Assembly (NCBI GenBank): GCA_013151965.1
Contig: JAADHF010000045.1
Coordinates: 20,096-84,095, forward strand
DNA length: 64,000 bases
Reading direction: 5' to 3'
Source: Spirochaetota bacterium
GTDB taxonomy: Bacteria; Spirochaetota; Spirochaetia; SZUA-6
Shown piece after piece: positions 29,041 to 39,524 of the stretch (position 1 is its first letter; every line of letters starts with the position of its first letter). The notes under the pieces were generated by a model, which ran no database searches, was not told the DNA's origin, and saw only the letters and a list, made by a program, of their open reading frames with translations. Position numbers and translations under genes: made by a program.

Positions 29041-30123
29041 TTATGTATCGAGGATTTGTCTGTTTTGTACCGCCTCGATAACAGCATCGCTTATATCCTG
29101 TAATGCGGCGATTTTATCAACAGCTCCGCGTTTAATGGCCTCTCCGGGCATTCCGAAAACAATCGAAGTTGTCTCATCCTGGGCTATGGTAAAGGCGCCT
29201 GTCTTTTTCATTTCCATCATTCCCCGGGCGCCGTCGTCGCCCATTCCGGTCATAATAACTCCTACGGCATTGCTCCCGGCATACCTTGCCGCTGACCGGA
29301 AGAGTACATCGACAGAAGGCCTGTGCCTGTTTACAAGCGGGCCGTCTTTAACTTCGACATAGTAGGTTTCATTGTGCCGTTTAAGAAGTATATGTTTGTT
29401 TCCGGGAGCGATAAGTACAAGGCCGGTTTGTACCGGGTCGTAATTAACAGCTTCTTTTACACGGACACTGCACAGGTTGTCTAACTGTTCGGCAAAGGAT
29501 GCGGTAAAATGCTCGGGCATATGCTGTACGGCAACAATACCCGGAATATTCCGGGGAAGGGATCCTAAAAACAACTTCAGTGCTTCGGTTCCTCCGGTTG
29601 ATGCACCTATGACAATTACGGGAGCACTGCTGTATTTTTTTTCTCTGCCGGTGGGAGCGGAAAGAACAGCATCCGCTGTTAATTTCGGTGCAATAACCAT
29701 TCCGGCAAAGGTTTCGATTTTTTTTATCTCAGCTATCGATGCCGCTTTTACAGCATCGGTAAGCCTTATCCTTGATTCTTCTAAAAACTGTTTTGTTCCT
29801 ATCTTTGGTTTTGTGATAACCTCTACGGCACCATACTTAAAAGCTTTTACTATTTCTTTTGAATTTTCCAGGGTGTGCGAAGAACAGATTACAACGGGAA
29901 TGGGATTTTCCTGCATTATTTTTTTTAAAAATGTAAGTCCGTCCATATGAGGCATCTGAATATCAAGAATAATGACATCGGGTTCTGTTTTTTTTAATTT
30001 GCTGACGGCAAAAATGGGGTCAGATGCAGTACCTATTACTTCTATTTCCGAATCGGATGAGAGGATATCTTTTATAGTCTGACGTACCAATGCGGAATCA
30101 TCGATAATAAAAACTTTTATCAT
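29041..30123 (-). CDS. cheB: Chemotaxis response regulator protein-glutamate methylesterase
   Basis: '[20 protein letters not shown]', '[15 protein letters not shown]', '[16 protein letters not shown]', '[16 protein letters not shown]'. Start placed at 30123 (MIKVFI...), overlapping cheR by 4 bp. Confidence 0.95.
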   Translation of the reverse strand: MIKVFIIDDSALVRQTIKDILSSDSEIEVIGTASDPIFAVSKLKKTEPDVIILDIQMPHMDGLTFLKKIMQENPIPVVICSSHTLENSKEIVKAFKYGAVEVITKPKIGTKQFLEESRIRLTDAVKAASIAEIKKIETFAGMVIAPKLTADAVLSAPTGREKKYSSAPVIVIGASTGGTEALKLFLGSLPRNIPGIVAVQHMPEHFTASFAEQLDNLCSVRVKEAVNYDPVQTGLVLIAPGNKHILLKRHNETYYVEVKDGPLVNRHRPSVDVLFRSAARYAGSNAVGVIMTGMGDDGARGMMEMKKTGAFTIAQDETTSIVFGMPGEAIKRGAVDKIAALQDISDAVIEAVQNRQILDT

Positions 30124-30983
30124 ACCCTGTTCCTCTTCGCCGGGAAGTATCTGTATACATTCAAGCCCGCCCGGTGCAGGGGAAGTTTCATGTTGATCAG
30201 GGCTTCTGCATGACCCATAAAAAGATAACCGCCGTCTGTTAAGGAATTGCATATACGTGACAGTATCTCTGTCTGTTTCGAACGCCGAAAATAGATAATA
30301 ACGTTTCTGAAAAAGACAACATCCATTTTACCACGAATATTGTAGTTTTGATCATTAAGATTTAACACTTTAAAGAATATCTTTGAGCGCAGAGAGGGTT
30401 TTATTCTTACGAGCCTGTCCGTTCTATTCTTTGATTTAAGAAAGTATTTCTTTTGTATATTCGAGGGAATGATGGAAATTCTCTCTTCGGGATAGACGGC
30501 ACGTATGGCGCCGTTAAGTGCGCCGACCGATATATCGGTGCCGAGGATCGAGAACTTGAACCCCCTGTGTTTTTCTGCAAATTCACTGAGTGATATCGCC
30601 AGAGAGTACGTTTCTTCCCCGGTCGAACACCCCGCACTCCAGGCATTAAGCGGCCTCTTTATGCCTGTACCGTATTCCGCTATTAGTGCGGGAAGAACGG
30701 TTTCCAGAAGAAACCGGAATTGATAAGATTCACGGAAAAAGCCTGTCTTATTTGTCGTTATTGCATCTATCATTTTAAAACGTTCTCTGCCGTCTGTATC
30801 GAATTCGAAAACAAAATTCAGATATTCTCTGAAATTTTTAAAATTAAGCTTTTTAATCCGGCTGTGAAGGCGTGATTCCAGCATGGTTTTTTTTCCGGCC
30901 GATATTCTTATGCCAAGTCCGGTCTCGATAAATTCTTTTAATTCTTTAAAATCCCTGTCGGACAGCCTATGAAAACCGTTCAT
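30120..30983 (-). CDS. cheR: Chemotaxis protein methyltransferase
   Basis: '[17 protein letters not shown]', '[20 protein letters not shown]', '[13 protein letters not shown]'. Start probably 30983 (tracked ORF begins 31028). Confidence 0.94.
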   Translation of the reverse strand: MNGFHRLSDRDFKELKEFIETGLGIRISAGKKTMLESRLHSRIKKLNFKNFREYLNFVFEFDTDGRERFKMIDAITTNKTGFFRESYQFRFLLETVLPALIAEYGTGIKRPLNAWSAGCSTGEETYSLAISLSEFAEKHRGFKFSILGTDISVGALNGAIRAVYPEERISIIPSNIQKKYFLKSKNRTDRLVRIKPSLRSKIFFKVLNLNDQNYNIRGKMDVVFFRNVIIYFRRSKQTEILSRICNSLTDGGYLFMGHAEALINMKLPLHRAGLNVYRYFPAKRNRV

Positions 30984-31479
30984 TTGTTTCCTTGTCCCGA
31001 TGATCTTTTTGAGCAATTGCCAGTTCATCGGGAGCGAATAATCTATTCATATCGAGGATAATGATAAATTTGTCTTCCCGTTTGCCTATGCCCTCTATTA
31101 TTTCATTACTGATCCGCATTCCGATTTTAGGAGGTTCCTCTATTTTATCTTTTTCTATTTCCAGGACCTCATTTACGGCATCCACCAATGCTCCGACTGT
31201 AACCGGTTCATCGTCAAAATATATTTCCATTACTATTACGGCGCTGTCCGCTGTTGTTTCCTGTGCGGGCATATCGAATTTTAAACGCATATCGATTACA
31301 GGCACAACATTTCCCCGTACATTTACTACTCCGAGTATAAACTCAGGGGTTCTGGGTACCTTTGTTACCGGTAAAACCCCGAGCACTTCCCGGATGTAGA
31401 TCACATTTGCCGCGAAAGTTTCTTCTCCAAGCATAAATGTGAGATACTGATTTACCGATGCTGTTTCCGTATTATTCAT
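30967..31479 (-). CDS. cheW: Chemotaxis coupling protein
   Basis: 'YLTFMLGEETFAANVIYIREVLGVLPVTKVPRTPEFILGVVNVRGNVVPVIDMR'. Confidence 0.95.
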   Translation of the reverse strand: MNNTETASVNQYLTFMLGEETFAANVIYIREVLGVLPVTKVPRTPEFILGVVNVRGNVVPVIDMRLKFDMPAQETTADSAVIVMEIYFDDEPVTVGALVDAVNEVLEIEKDKIEEPPKIGMRISNEIIEGIGKREDKFIIILDMNRLFAPDELAIAQKDHRDKETNERFS

Positions 31480-31539
31480 TTTACGTATCCTCCGTCTGAC
31501 AGTCGTGTGTACAAACCGGACATCACATGTACCTTCAGG

Positions 31540-33552
31540 TTAAGCCGGTTGTTCAGCTAATTGTGCAAGTTTTAAAACATCAAGGATTAGTGCCACCGTA
31601 CCGTCGCCTAGAATGGTGGCTCCTGAAATGCCCTCCAGATCTCTGTAAATTCTTCCGAGACTTTTGATGACCGTCTGGTACTGCCCTTCCACTTCGTCCA
31701 CGATATAGCCGATAAGGCTGTCCGAAACTTGAGTAACTACCATCTGCTGAAACTCCGGCGGGTTGCCTCTGATATCAAAAAACTTTCGCAGGCTTATATA
31801 CGGCAGCAGACTGCCCCTAAGTGACAGAATATTTTTTTTCTCTGTAAAAGTAGTATTGCCTGTATATTCGAAACATTCTTTAACAGCGGAGAGGGGTATT
31901 ATAAAATACCGGTCTCCGACTCTTATAAGAAGACCCTCTATGATGGCAAGGGTAAGCGGGATTTTTAATGTTATTGTGGTGCCTTTCCCTTTTTCAGTTG
32001 AAATCATTATGGACCCGTCCAGCGAATCTATGACTCTTTTTACAATATCCATGCCTACGCCTCTTCCGGAGAGGCCGGTTATCCTGCCGGCTGTAGAAAA
32101 CCCGGGTTCGAATATCAGGTCATAGATTTCCGTTTCGGACAGTTTGTTCTCCTCCGGTATAATACCTTTTTTGACGGCGGATTCTTTAAGCTTTTTAAGA
32201 TCCATACCTGCTCCGTCATCTGAAACCTCTATTAATACGTAGGCGCCCGAATATGATGCCTTTAGAATTATACTTCCTGTTTCGGGTTTGCCTGCGTTTT
32301 TGCGCTGCTCCGGGGGTTCGATGCCGTGATCCATGCAGTTTCTGATAAGATGTACAAGCGGGTCGTGCAGGTGTTCCATTATATTTTTATCAAGTTCGGT
32401 ATTACCGCCGATAGTTTTAAGCTTTACATCTTTATGCAGTTCATTCGACAGATCCCGCACAAGCCTCTGAAACCTGTCAAATGTATCTCCTATAGGAATC
32501 ATCCTTAATTTCATTGTATTTTCTCTTAGTTCGGCTGTTAAATTCTCGATTTCTTCTGATACTGTTCTAAGGCCCGGAATTTCATTCTCCCGGGATATTC
32601 TGTCGAGGCGGGCCTGGGAAATAATAAGTTCTCCCACAAGGTTTACAAGGTTGTCCAGCTTATCGGAACTTACCCTGATACTTGCCGGTTTCTCTGTTCT
32701 TTTCGGAATGACCTTCTTTTTTGATGAATCCGAACCCTTTAAGAGCCGGCCGGTTGGATTTTTGTCTGCGGTTATATTTAAATCCTTTTGTTTTTCTTTA
32801 ACCACGGAAATATTTAATTCGCTGTCGTCCTCTATAAAGATAAATACGTCCTTTAATGCATTTAGATTTTTATCTGTTGTAAGTGTGATATCCCAGCTGA
32901 TATAACATAGTTCAGGGTTTATATCTGCAAAGTCAGGTATTTTATCAGTATAAGCTCTGCATTCGATATGGCCGAGATCCTTAAGTTCATCTATCATATT
33001 AAGAGGATTAATGCCGCGCAGGAAAATGTTTTCCGGCGGTTTAAATTCTATTTTAAAAACTTTAAAAACGGATAATTTTTCTTTATCGGCGGAGCTGTTT
33101 AAGCTGTTTTTGGGTGGACTTAGAACTTTCTCTTTTTCCTCGGGTTTTTTCTCCGCATCGGGATATATTCCGCCGGTTATTTTCTTAAATTCCGTAAGGA
33201 TAGTATCTCCGAACTCTTTTTCCCCGGTCGTGCCGGGTGTGTTAAGGAGTTTTTCTATGTAGTCCCCGGCTTTAAGAGTAATATCTATAAGATGTTTTGT
33301 TACCGGAAGTTTATTATTCCTTACAAGATCATAGATTGATTCCATACTGTGTGTAAAACTCGAAATATCATTAAACCCTGCCATTGCGCCGGAGCCTTTT
33401 ATTGTGTGCAATGCTCTGAATATCTTCGATATAAGCAGTATATCCTCCGGATTTCTTTCCAGGGCTAGGAGTGAAATTTCTAATTCCGAAAGGATATCTG
33501 CACATTCCTCCCTGAATGCAGCCGCTAATTTTTCCTTATAGGCATCATCCAT
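31540..33552 (-). CDS. cheA: Chemotaxis histidine kinase
   Basis: HPt 'FRALHTIKGSGAMAGF', dimerisation/ATPase 'LVGELIISQARLDRI', 'HLIRNCMDHGIEPPEQR', C-terminal CheW-like domain. Confidence 0.95.
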   Translation of the reverse strand: MDDAYKEKLAAAFREECADILSELEISLLALERNPEDILLISKIFRALHTIKGSGAMAGFNDISSFTHSMESIYDLVRNNKLPVTKHLIDITLKAGDYIEKLLNTPGTTGEKEFGDTILTEFKKITGGIYPDAEKKPEEKEKVLSPPKNSLNSSADKEKLSVFKVFKIEFKPPENIFLRGINPLNMIDELKDLGHIECRAYTDKIPDFADINPELCYISWDITLTTDKNLNALKDVFIFIEDDSELNISVVKEKQKDLNITADKNPTGRLLKGSDSSKKKVIPKRTEKPASIRVSSDKLDNLVNLVGELIISQARLDRISRENEIPGLRTVSEEIENLTAELRENTMKLRMIPIGDTFDRFQRLVRDLSNELHKDVKLKTIGGNTELDKNIMEHLHDPLVHLIRNCMDHGIEPPEQRKNAGKPETGSIILKASYSGAYVLIEVSDDGAGMDLKKLKESAVKKGIIPEENKLSETEIYDLIFEPGFSTAGRITGLSGRGVGMDIVKRVIDSLDGSIMISTEKGKGTTITLKIPLTLAIIEGLLIRVGDRYFIIPLSAVKECFEYTGNTTFTEKKNILSLRGSLLPYISLRKFFDIRGNPPEFQQMVVTQVSDSLIGYIVDEVEGQYQTVIKSLGRIYRDLEGISGATILGDGTVALILDVLKLAQLAEQPA

Positions 33553-33558
33553 GACTAA

Positions 33559-33906
33559 TTAATCTTCCTTAAAAAGTAAATCCGCACAATCATCCATACA
33601 TTTTAAGTTATCATTTTTCCCCATACAAAAACCGGCATCGATCATTACTTTCACGAACGCTTCGGGAAGCGGCTTTTTTAAGGTTAATTTGATGTTCTTT
33701 TCCTGTGTAGTCCGGAAAAACGAACAGTACAGCTGAATAAAAGAGAGATCGATTTCTTCTACTTCTTTAAATTGTAAATCCATACTTTTTGCACCGGATA
33801 AAGCGGCAAGCAGTTCTTTATGCAGATTCTGAACATTTTCGATTGTCAGTCTTTTTTTGAAGATAAAATTTACATGATCTTTATGCACGGACTTTTTCTT
33901 TTTCAT
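33559..33906 (-). CDS. STAS-domain protein (anti-sigma-factor-antagonist-like)
   Basis: 'LTIENVQNLHKELLAALSGAKSMDLQFKEVEEIDLSFIQLYCSFFRTTQEKNI'; tracked start at 33945 is a TTG that coincides with a -35 box. Confidence 0.75.
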   Translation of the reverse strand: MKKKKSVHKDHVNFIFKKRLTIENVQNLHKELLAALSGAKSMDLQFKEVEEIDLSFIQLYCSFFRTTQEKNIKLTLKKPLPEAFVKVMIDAGFCMGKNDNLKCMDDCADLLFKED

Positions 33907-34058
33907 CTCTATACTACATTTTAACGATTCCTTTACTATTTTCAAATATTTGTACTTTTAATTTTAAGAAACAGATAGAATTATGCTTAAGTTGACTATA
34001 TGGCAGCCCATGATATATAAAAAGTATATTTGTGGGTTATTTAAGGAGATGCATAGAG

Positions 34059-35171
34059 ATGTTTATTACAAAACCGACTCTTCTTGTGGATACCGCGCGA
34101 GTAAGGAGAAATATAAAAAGAATTGCCGGCAAGGCGCTTATCAGCGGAGTTGTTTTCCGGCCTCATTTTAAAACGCATCAATCGTCCGGAATAGGAGAAT
34201 TCTTTAAGGAAGAGGGGGTTGCTTCGATTGCCGTATCGAGTATGGATATGGCCCTGTACTTTGCAGATTCGGGCTGGAAAGACATCACGGTTGCCTTTCC
34301 GGTTAATATTCGTCAAATAGATGTAATAAACAGCCTTGCCGGAAGAATAAATCTGCATCTGCTTGTAGAATCGGAACAAACAGTAAATTTTCTGAAAAAT
34401 AATCTTCTCTATCCTGTTGATCTGTGGATAGAGATCGATGTCGGACACAGACGCACGGGAATAGATTGTTCCGATGGAGAAGCGGTTGCAAAGCTTGCCG
34501 GATTAATAAGAAGTTCCCGGAAGTTTAAATTTTCAGGTTTGCTAACCCATGCCGGAAATACATACAGGGCATCCGGTAACGAAGAAATAAAAGAGATATA
34601 CCGTGATATGGTGGATAAACTGTATAAATTAAAAGAGAACCTGAGAAGGAATGGGGTTTCCGATATTGCCCTGTCTATCGGAGATACACCTACAGCAGGT
34701 ATTGTTGCGGACTTTTCAGAGGTCGATGAAATTCGTCCGGGTAACTTTGTATTTTACGATGTAATGCAGTATCTGCTGGGTATCTGTAAAGAGGAGGACA
34801 TTGCTGTTGCCGTAGCATGTCCGGTTGTGGCAAAGTATGGAGGACGGGGAGAAGTTGTGGTTTACGGAGGTGCAGTGCATCTGTCAAAGGAGAGAGCGAG
34901 TCTTAAAAACGGAACGGTAATATACGGCTTGGTTTCGCTGGCTGACGGTGATACTATGGAAGACGGATGGGGGAAGGTATTAAGGAACAGCTATGTCAGG
35001 GCGGTAAGTCAGGAACATGGCGTTATAAAAATAGCAGAGGAGTACTTTGATAAGATTAAAATCGGCGACCTTTTATATATACTTCCTGTGCACAGCTGTT
35101 TAACGGTTAATCTCATGGGAGGCTGTCTAAGTTTATCCGGCAGATATTTTAAGGTGATGGGTCATGGATAG
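34059..35171 (+). CDS. PLP-dependent alanine-racemase-fold enzyme (D-threonine aldolase/D-serine dehydratase-like)
   Basis: 'KPTLLVDTARVRRNIKRIAGKA...FRPHFKTHQSSGIGEFF', 'FSGLLTHAGNTY', 'EIRPGNFVFYDV'; SD AAGGAG; start at 34059 rather than 34032. Confidence 0.85.
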   Translation: MFITKPTLLVDTARVRRNIKRIAGKALISGVVFRPHFKTHQSSGIGEFFKEEGVASIAVSSMDMALYFADSGWKDITVAFPVNIRQIDVINSLAGRINLHLLVESEQTVNFLKNNLLYPVDLWIEIDVGHRRTGIDCSDGEAVAKLAGLIRSSRKFKFSGLLTHAGNTYRASGNEEIKEIYRDMVDKLYKLKENLRRNGVSDIALSIGDTPTAGIVADFSEVDEIRPGNFVFYDVMQYLLGICKEEDIAVAVACPVVAKYGGRGEVVVYGGAVHLSKERASLKNGTVIYGLVSLADGDTMEDGWGKVLRNSYVRAVSQEHGVIKIAEEYFDKIKIGDLLYILPVHSCLTVNLMGGCLSLSGRYFKVMGHG

Positions 35172-36192
35172 AGAAAACCTTGTGCAGATAATAAGGAATT
35201 TAAGTATTCCTCTAAATCCGGTTCCTGTGGGTGAGCTTCCTGACTGGGCTTTAATGCGCGGCCGGCGGAATAATACTGCAGGGGAAGGTTCCGCAATCTC
35301 CTTCGAAGGTTCGTATCCGGAGGCTGTATTGTTTGATGTTTACGGTACTCTTTTTATTTCCGGGTCCGGAGACATAGGCACAGGTGAGGATGCAGACGAT
35401 ATCGAGGCGCTCGGGAAAATAGTGCTTGATGCGGTTTACAAATTTACCGGATCAGATGGTCTTAAGCCTGTTTATAATGAATTCCTTGCCGGAAGGGTGG
35501 GGATGTATGTTAAGAAACTGCTTCCCGAAACAATTAGGAAAACACACAGGAAGCAGAGAAATACCGGTATTACCTATCCGGAAGTGGATATACGGATGAT
35601 ATGGATCGAAGTGATAACCGCCCTTGCCGCTCTTAACATTAAAGGTTTTCCTCTTAAAGCCGGGGAACTTAAATCTTTATCTGTCTGTGGATTGGAAACT
35701 TCTGTTATCGAGGAGCTTGCCGTTCGATATGAGTGTATTGTTAATCCCGTATGGCCGATGCCGGGAAGCGGTACTCTGCTTAAAAAGTTAACGGACATGG
35801 GAGTTATAACAGGTATTGTATCCAATGCCCAGTTTTATACCCCTCTTATATTTAAAGCGCTGCTTGGAGGTTCTCCGGAAGAATTGGGTTTTAAAGATAA
35901 GCTTCTAATCTTTTCCTATGCCTTAAGCGAAGCCAAACCGTCGACAGAATTGTTCCGGAGAGTAACGGAGACTTTAAAGGCCGATTTTGGTATTTCCGGT
36001 AAAAATGTTCTCTATGTCGGCAACGATATCTTAAATGATATTAAACCTGCAAAGGAATCGGGTTTAAGAACAGCTCTCTTCGCAGGTGACGAAAGATCTT
36101 TAAGATTAAGGGAGGATATCCCCGCATGCAGAAATATCTTCCCTGATATGGTTATAAAAGATCTCCGTGAAATAGAGCGGTTGTTTTTATGA
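35164..36192 (+). CDS. HAD-superfamily hydrolase
   Basis: 'VLFDVYGTLFISG', 'GVITGIVSNAQF', 'EAKPSTELF', 'VLYVGNDILNDIKPAKESGLRTALFAG'. Confidence 0.85.
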   Translation: MDRENLVQIIRNLSIPLNPVPVGELPDWALMRGRRNNTAGEGSAISFEGSYPEAVLFDVYGTLFISGSGDIGTGEDADDIEALGKIVLDAVYKFTGSDGLKPVYNEFLAGRVGMYVKKLLPETIRKTHRKQRNTGITYPEVDIRMIWIEVITALAALNIKGFPLKAGELKSLSVCGLETSVIEELAVRYECIVNPVWPMPGSGTLLKKLTDMGVITGIVSNAQFYTPLIFKALLGGSPEELGFKDKLLIFSYALSEAKPSTELFRRVTETLKADFGISGKNVLYVGNDILNDIKPAKESGLRTALFAGDERSLRLREDIPACRNIFPDMVIKDLREIERLFL

Positions 36193-36193
36193 A

Positions 36194-37210
36194 CTAATTT
36201 TTATTCTTGTCAACAAGCCTGTTTTTTGCAATCCACGGCATCATGGACCTGAGCTTGTCTCCGACATCCTCGAGCTGATGCCCGGAGGACTCTTTTCTCA
36301 TCGCAAGAAATTTCTTCCTGCCGGCTTTATTTTCGTTCATCCAGTTCTCTGCAAAGGTTCCGTCCTGAATCTCCTTTAGAATCTGCTTCATCTCTGATTT
36401 AACGGATGGTCCTATTACCCGCGGTCCGGATACGTAATCTCCGTATTCTGCAGTGTCGGAAACCGAATACCGCATAAGTCCGAACCCGCCTTCGTAGATA
36501 AGATCGACAATCAGCTTCATCTCATGGATGCATTCGAAGTATGCCATTTCCGGTGCATATCCAGCCTCGACCAGGGTTTCGAAGCCCGCCTGCATCAGGT
36601 GTGTTACCCCTCCGCAGAGAACGGACTGTTCTCCGAAGAGATCGGTTTCGGTTTCCTCTTTGAAAGTTGTCTCTATTATACCGGCTTTGGCCCCGCCTAT
36701 AGCCTTCCCGTAGGCTAAAGCTCTCTGTGCTGCTTTTCCCGTAGCGTCATTGGCAACAGCCAGGAGACACGGAACTCCGTATCCGAGTTCGTACTGACGC
36801 CTTACAGTATGGCCGGGCCCTTTAGGGGCAATCATCGAAACGTCTATATTTCCCGGCGGTTTAATCTGGCCGAAATGAATGTTAAAACCATGAGCAAACA
36901 TCAGTGCATCACCGTCTTTTAATCCCGGCTCTATGTCTTTTTTATATATTTCTCCCTGCAGATGATCGGGTATGAGCATCATAATTACATCCGCCCACTT
37001 CGCCGCTTCTGCCGTATCCATAACCTTTAGTCCGGCCTCCTCTGCCTTTTTCCTGGAGGAGCTTCCCTTTCGCAGACCTACTGCAACCTGGACGCCGGAG
37101 TCCCTCAGGTTATTCGAATGAGCAAAACCCTGGCTCCCGTATCCGATTACCGCCACTTTTTTACCGGAAAGCCAGCTTTCTTCGATATCTTTTTCGTAAT
37201 AAACTTTCAT
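36194..37210 (-). CDS. ilvC: Ketol-acid reductoisomerase
   Basis: '[34 protein letters not shown]', '[15 protein letters not shown]', 'GETD-like [16 protein letters not shown]'; SD GGAGG; start at 37210. Confidence 0.96.
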   Translation of the reverse strand: MKVYYEKDIEESWLSGKKVAVIGYGSQGFAHSNNLRDSGVQVAVGLRKGSSSRKKAEEAGLKVMDTAEAAKWADVIMMLIPDHLQGEIYKKDIEPGLKDGDALMFAHGFNIHFGQIKPPGNIDVSMIAPKGPGHTVRRQYELGYGVPCLLAVANDATGKAAQRALAYGKAIGGAKAGIIETTFKEETETDLFGEQSVLCGGVTHLMQAGFETLVEAGYAPEMAYFECIHEMKLIVDLIYEGGFGLMRYSVSDTAEYGDYVSGPRVIGPSVKSEMKQILKEIQDGTFAENWMNENKAGRKKFLAMRKESSGHQLEDVGDKLRSMMPWIAKNRLVDKNKN

Positions 37211-37332
37211 CTTATTTCCTCCGTCAAAATTAAAAAATATCACTTAGAATAATATTAAGAAGAAAAATTAACAAGTGTTATACTTATTTTATTGTTTAAT
37301 TTCTGTTATACTGCCGGGGAGGAGTAAAAGTT

Positions 37333-37734
37333 ATGAGCAGAACCTCTAAGAGTATTTTGTATTTCAGTTTTTATATGGAGACCGTAGGTCTTGTTATGAT
37401 AATTTTTCCTCAGATAGTGCTTAAGATACTCGGCATAAGTCCCGGGGCAGATGTTGTGGTCCGGTTTTTAGGCATGGTGGATGTTCTTATGGGCTACTAC
37501 TACTTCCGGGCGGGAATCGGCGGTGAAAAGCTGCGAAATTTTTATCAACTCACACTTCATACCCGCTTTGCCGCTTTGGTGCTTCTGGTGTTTTTTGTTA
37601 TCGTATGGAATGTTAATCCGGTTGTTATACTTTTCGGTTTAATCGATACAGGCGGAGCTGTCTGGACCATTGTGTCCATGCAGCTTGATAAAAATAAGAA
37701 AACAAAAACCGATACGGGAGAACCGGAAAAATAA
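37333..37734 (+). CDS. Small multi-TM membrane protein, unknown function
   Basis: About four hydrophobic segments; SD GGGGAGGAG. Confidence 0.65.
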   Translation: MSRTSKSILYFSFYMETVGLVMIIFPQIVLKILGISPGADVVVRFLGMVDVLMGYYYFRAGIGGEKLRNFYQLTLHTRFAALVLLVFFVIVWNVNPVVILFGLIDTGGAVWTIVSMQLDKNKKTKTDTGEPEK

Positions 37735-37745
37735 ACCGGGACCAT

Positions 37746-38465
37746 TTAATCATGGTAGAGAAGATATGCCTTTCCGAAATCCCTTAACAGCTGGCTTGCA
37801 AGCCATGCGGAAGGATGGGCAACTCCGGCTATCTTCATCCTCATAGGCGCGTTAACTACAACGGTTTTACCCATGACCTTTTTAGAGTATGTGTCGGGGT
37901 TCCGCAGGTTCATTTTTTCTATTGTAATACCTTTTCTTATATGCTCATGGATATACTCGATAGTTCCGTCATTGTAAACCTTTACCACCATCCCGACGTG
38001 GGTAAGGTAATCGTTCATCTTTCCGTCTCTGTTGCGGTCATACGTGTTGTCCCAGAAGATCAGGTCTCCGGGTACCGGATATTTTGTTATGTAAAGCAGG
38101 TTATTAAACTTCATTATTTTGTAGAGCCTGAGTACGCCGTTTCCTGTGTACTTTGGAAATTCCCCGGACAGATCTATCCCCGCATAGTAATAAATCGCCA
38201 GTACCGTGCCTGTGCAGTCAAAGTTAAAACGTCTTCCCCTTATGATTAATTTTCTTGCGCCTACGATTTTGTAGGCTCCCTGAACGAGTTTAGCCTGAAC
38301 TCCGGAGACGGCACTTCTCTTTTTAGGCAGTGAACGCGGACCGAAGAGTGCGGGACGTTCCGTCGGAGGAGAAAATGCCGTACCGGATACGGTTGCACAT
38401 CCTGAAAACCCTATAACCAGTACGGGGATTGCTGTCAGAAGAATTACCTTTATAGATATCTTCAT
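37746..38465 (-). CDS. Lipoprotein with NlpC/P60- or CHAP-like cysteine hydrolase features
   Basis: Lipobox 'VIGFSGCA'; 'FDCTGTVLAIYYYAGIDLSG', 'PVPGDLIFWDN', 'LTHVGMVVKVYNDGTIEYIH'. Confidence 0.65.
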   Translation of the reverse strand: MKISIKVILLTAIPVLVIGFSGCATVSGTAFSPPTERPALFGPRSLPKKRSAVSGVQAKLVQGAYKIVGARKLIIRGRRFNFDCTGTVLAIYYYAGIDLSGEFPKYTGNGVLRLYKIMKFNNLLYITKYPVPGDLIFWDNTYDRNRDGKMNDYLTHVGMVVKVYNDGTIEYIHEHIRKGITIEKMNLRNPDTYSKKVMGKTVVVNAPMRMKIAGVAHPSAWLASQLLRDFGKAYLLYHD

Positions 38466-38540
38466 GGTTATAACATATAGTATCGGAACATCGATGAAGT
38501 TTAAATAGGACGGCGGATTAAGATAAATATAAAAAAGTGC

Positions 38541-39434
38541 TTAATTTTTACGGAATTTTACTGCATAAAACTCCGACAGTAAATAGACAACCGATGCTGT
38601 AATGAGCAGAAAATATCCCGGGTACAGGGCTAATGCAGGTTTTTCATGCAGGAATATGTAGGCTGCAATGCCGGAGAGCAGCGGTTCAAAGAGGCTGAAG
38701 AATGATACAAAAAGAGGGCTGAAAAGGCGTACCGCATAGTTATTGGATGTATGTCCTATGAGTGTGGGGAATATCGCGAGCAGAAGAAGGAATAAAAGTG
38801 AATACATGTCATTAAAGACAACCCTGTAAAAATCACCCGTTATAAAAATAAAAGGCAATGTTGCAATACCTCCCCATAAGTATATCAGGTGTATAAAAAG
38901 TGTATGCGGTACTCCGGCAGAGAGCTTTTTTGCACTGAATAGATAGAAAACAAATAAAATTGTAGCAAGAAGGCAGTAGATGTCTCCCTGCCGCCCGAAT
39001 TTTCCGTTTCCTGCTGTAAAGAGCCACACGGCACCGGTTACGACCATTAAAAGAGAAATAAGGGAGGGGAGATTTACTCTGCGTTTGTAGAGAATTCTCT
39101 CTGCTGCCGCAAACAGTATGGGGTTTACAGAGAAAATAAATGTACCGGTTGCTATTAAGGTATTTTTTATGCCCATAACCCATAGCTGAAAGTGTAATCC
39201 TAAAAGTATGCCCGGAATAATGAGGATAATCATTCCGGACATACCTTTCTCTCTGTAAAGATGTATAAATGCCCTGTATGAAAATGGCACAAGCACTATG
39301 CCGGCAATTATCATTCGAAAAGAGGCGATTACAGTTGCAGGGAAAAGGCAGAGTTTAATAAAAAGCGATGAAAAACCGAAGGTCACCGCACCTCCGATCA
39401 GAAATATAAGAGCTGTCTGCTTTTCCCGTTTCAT
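38541..39434 (-). CDS. EamA/DMT-family transporter
   Basis: 'KREKQTALIFLIGGAVTFGFSSLFIKL', 'ATGTFIFSVNPILFAAAERILYKRRVNLPSLISLLMVVTGA'; two 5-TM repeats; start at 39434, tracked ORF extends spuriously to 39746. Confidence 0.88.
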   Translation of the reverse strand: MKREKQTALIFLIGGAVTFGFSSLFIKLCLFPATVIASFRMIIAGIVLVPFSYRAFIHLYREKGMSGMIILIIPGILLGLHFQLWVMGIKNTLIATGTFIFSVNPILFAAAERILYKRRVNLPSLISLLMVVTGAVWLFTAGNGKFGRQGDIYCLLATILFVFYLFSAKKLSAGVPHTLFIHLIYLWGGIATLPFIFITGDFYRVVFNDMYSLLFLLLLAIFPTLIGHTSNNYAVRLFSPLFVSFFSLFEPLLSGIAAYIFLHEKPALALYPGYFLLITASVVYLLSEFYAVKFRKN

Positions 39435-39524
39435 CTTAATGTAAAGCCTGTTTCCTTTAGGCAAGTAATTGAATACAATTAAGAGAATATCAGAAGAGAA
39501 TATTTGTATAAAGGAGAAAAAACT

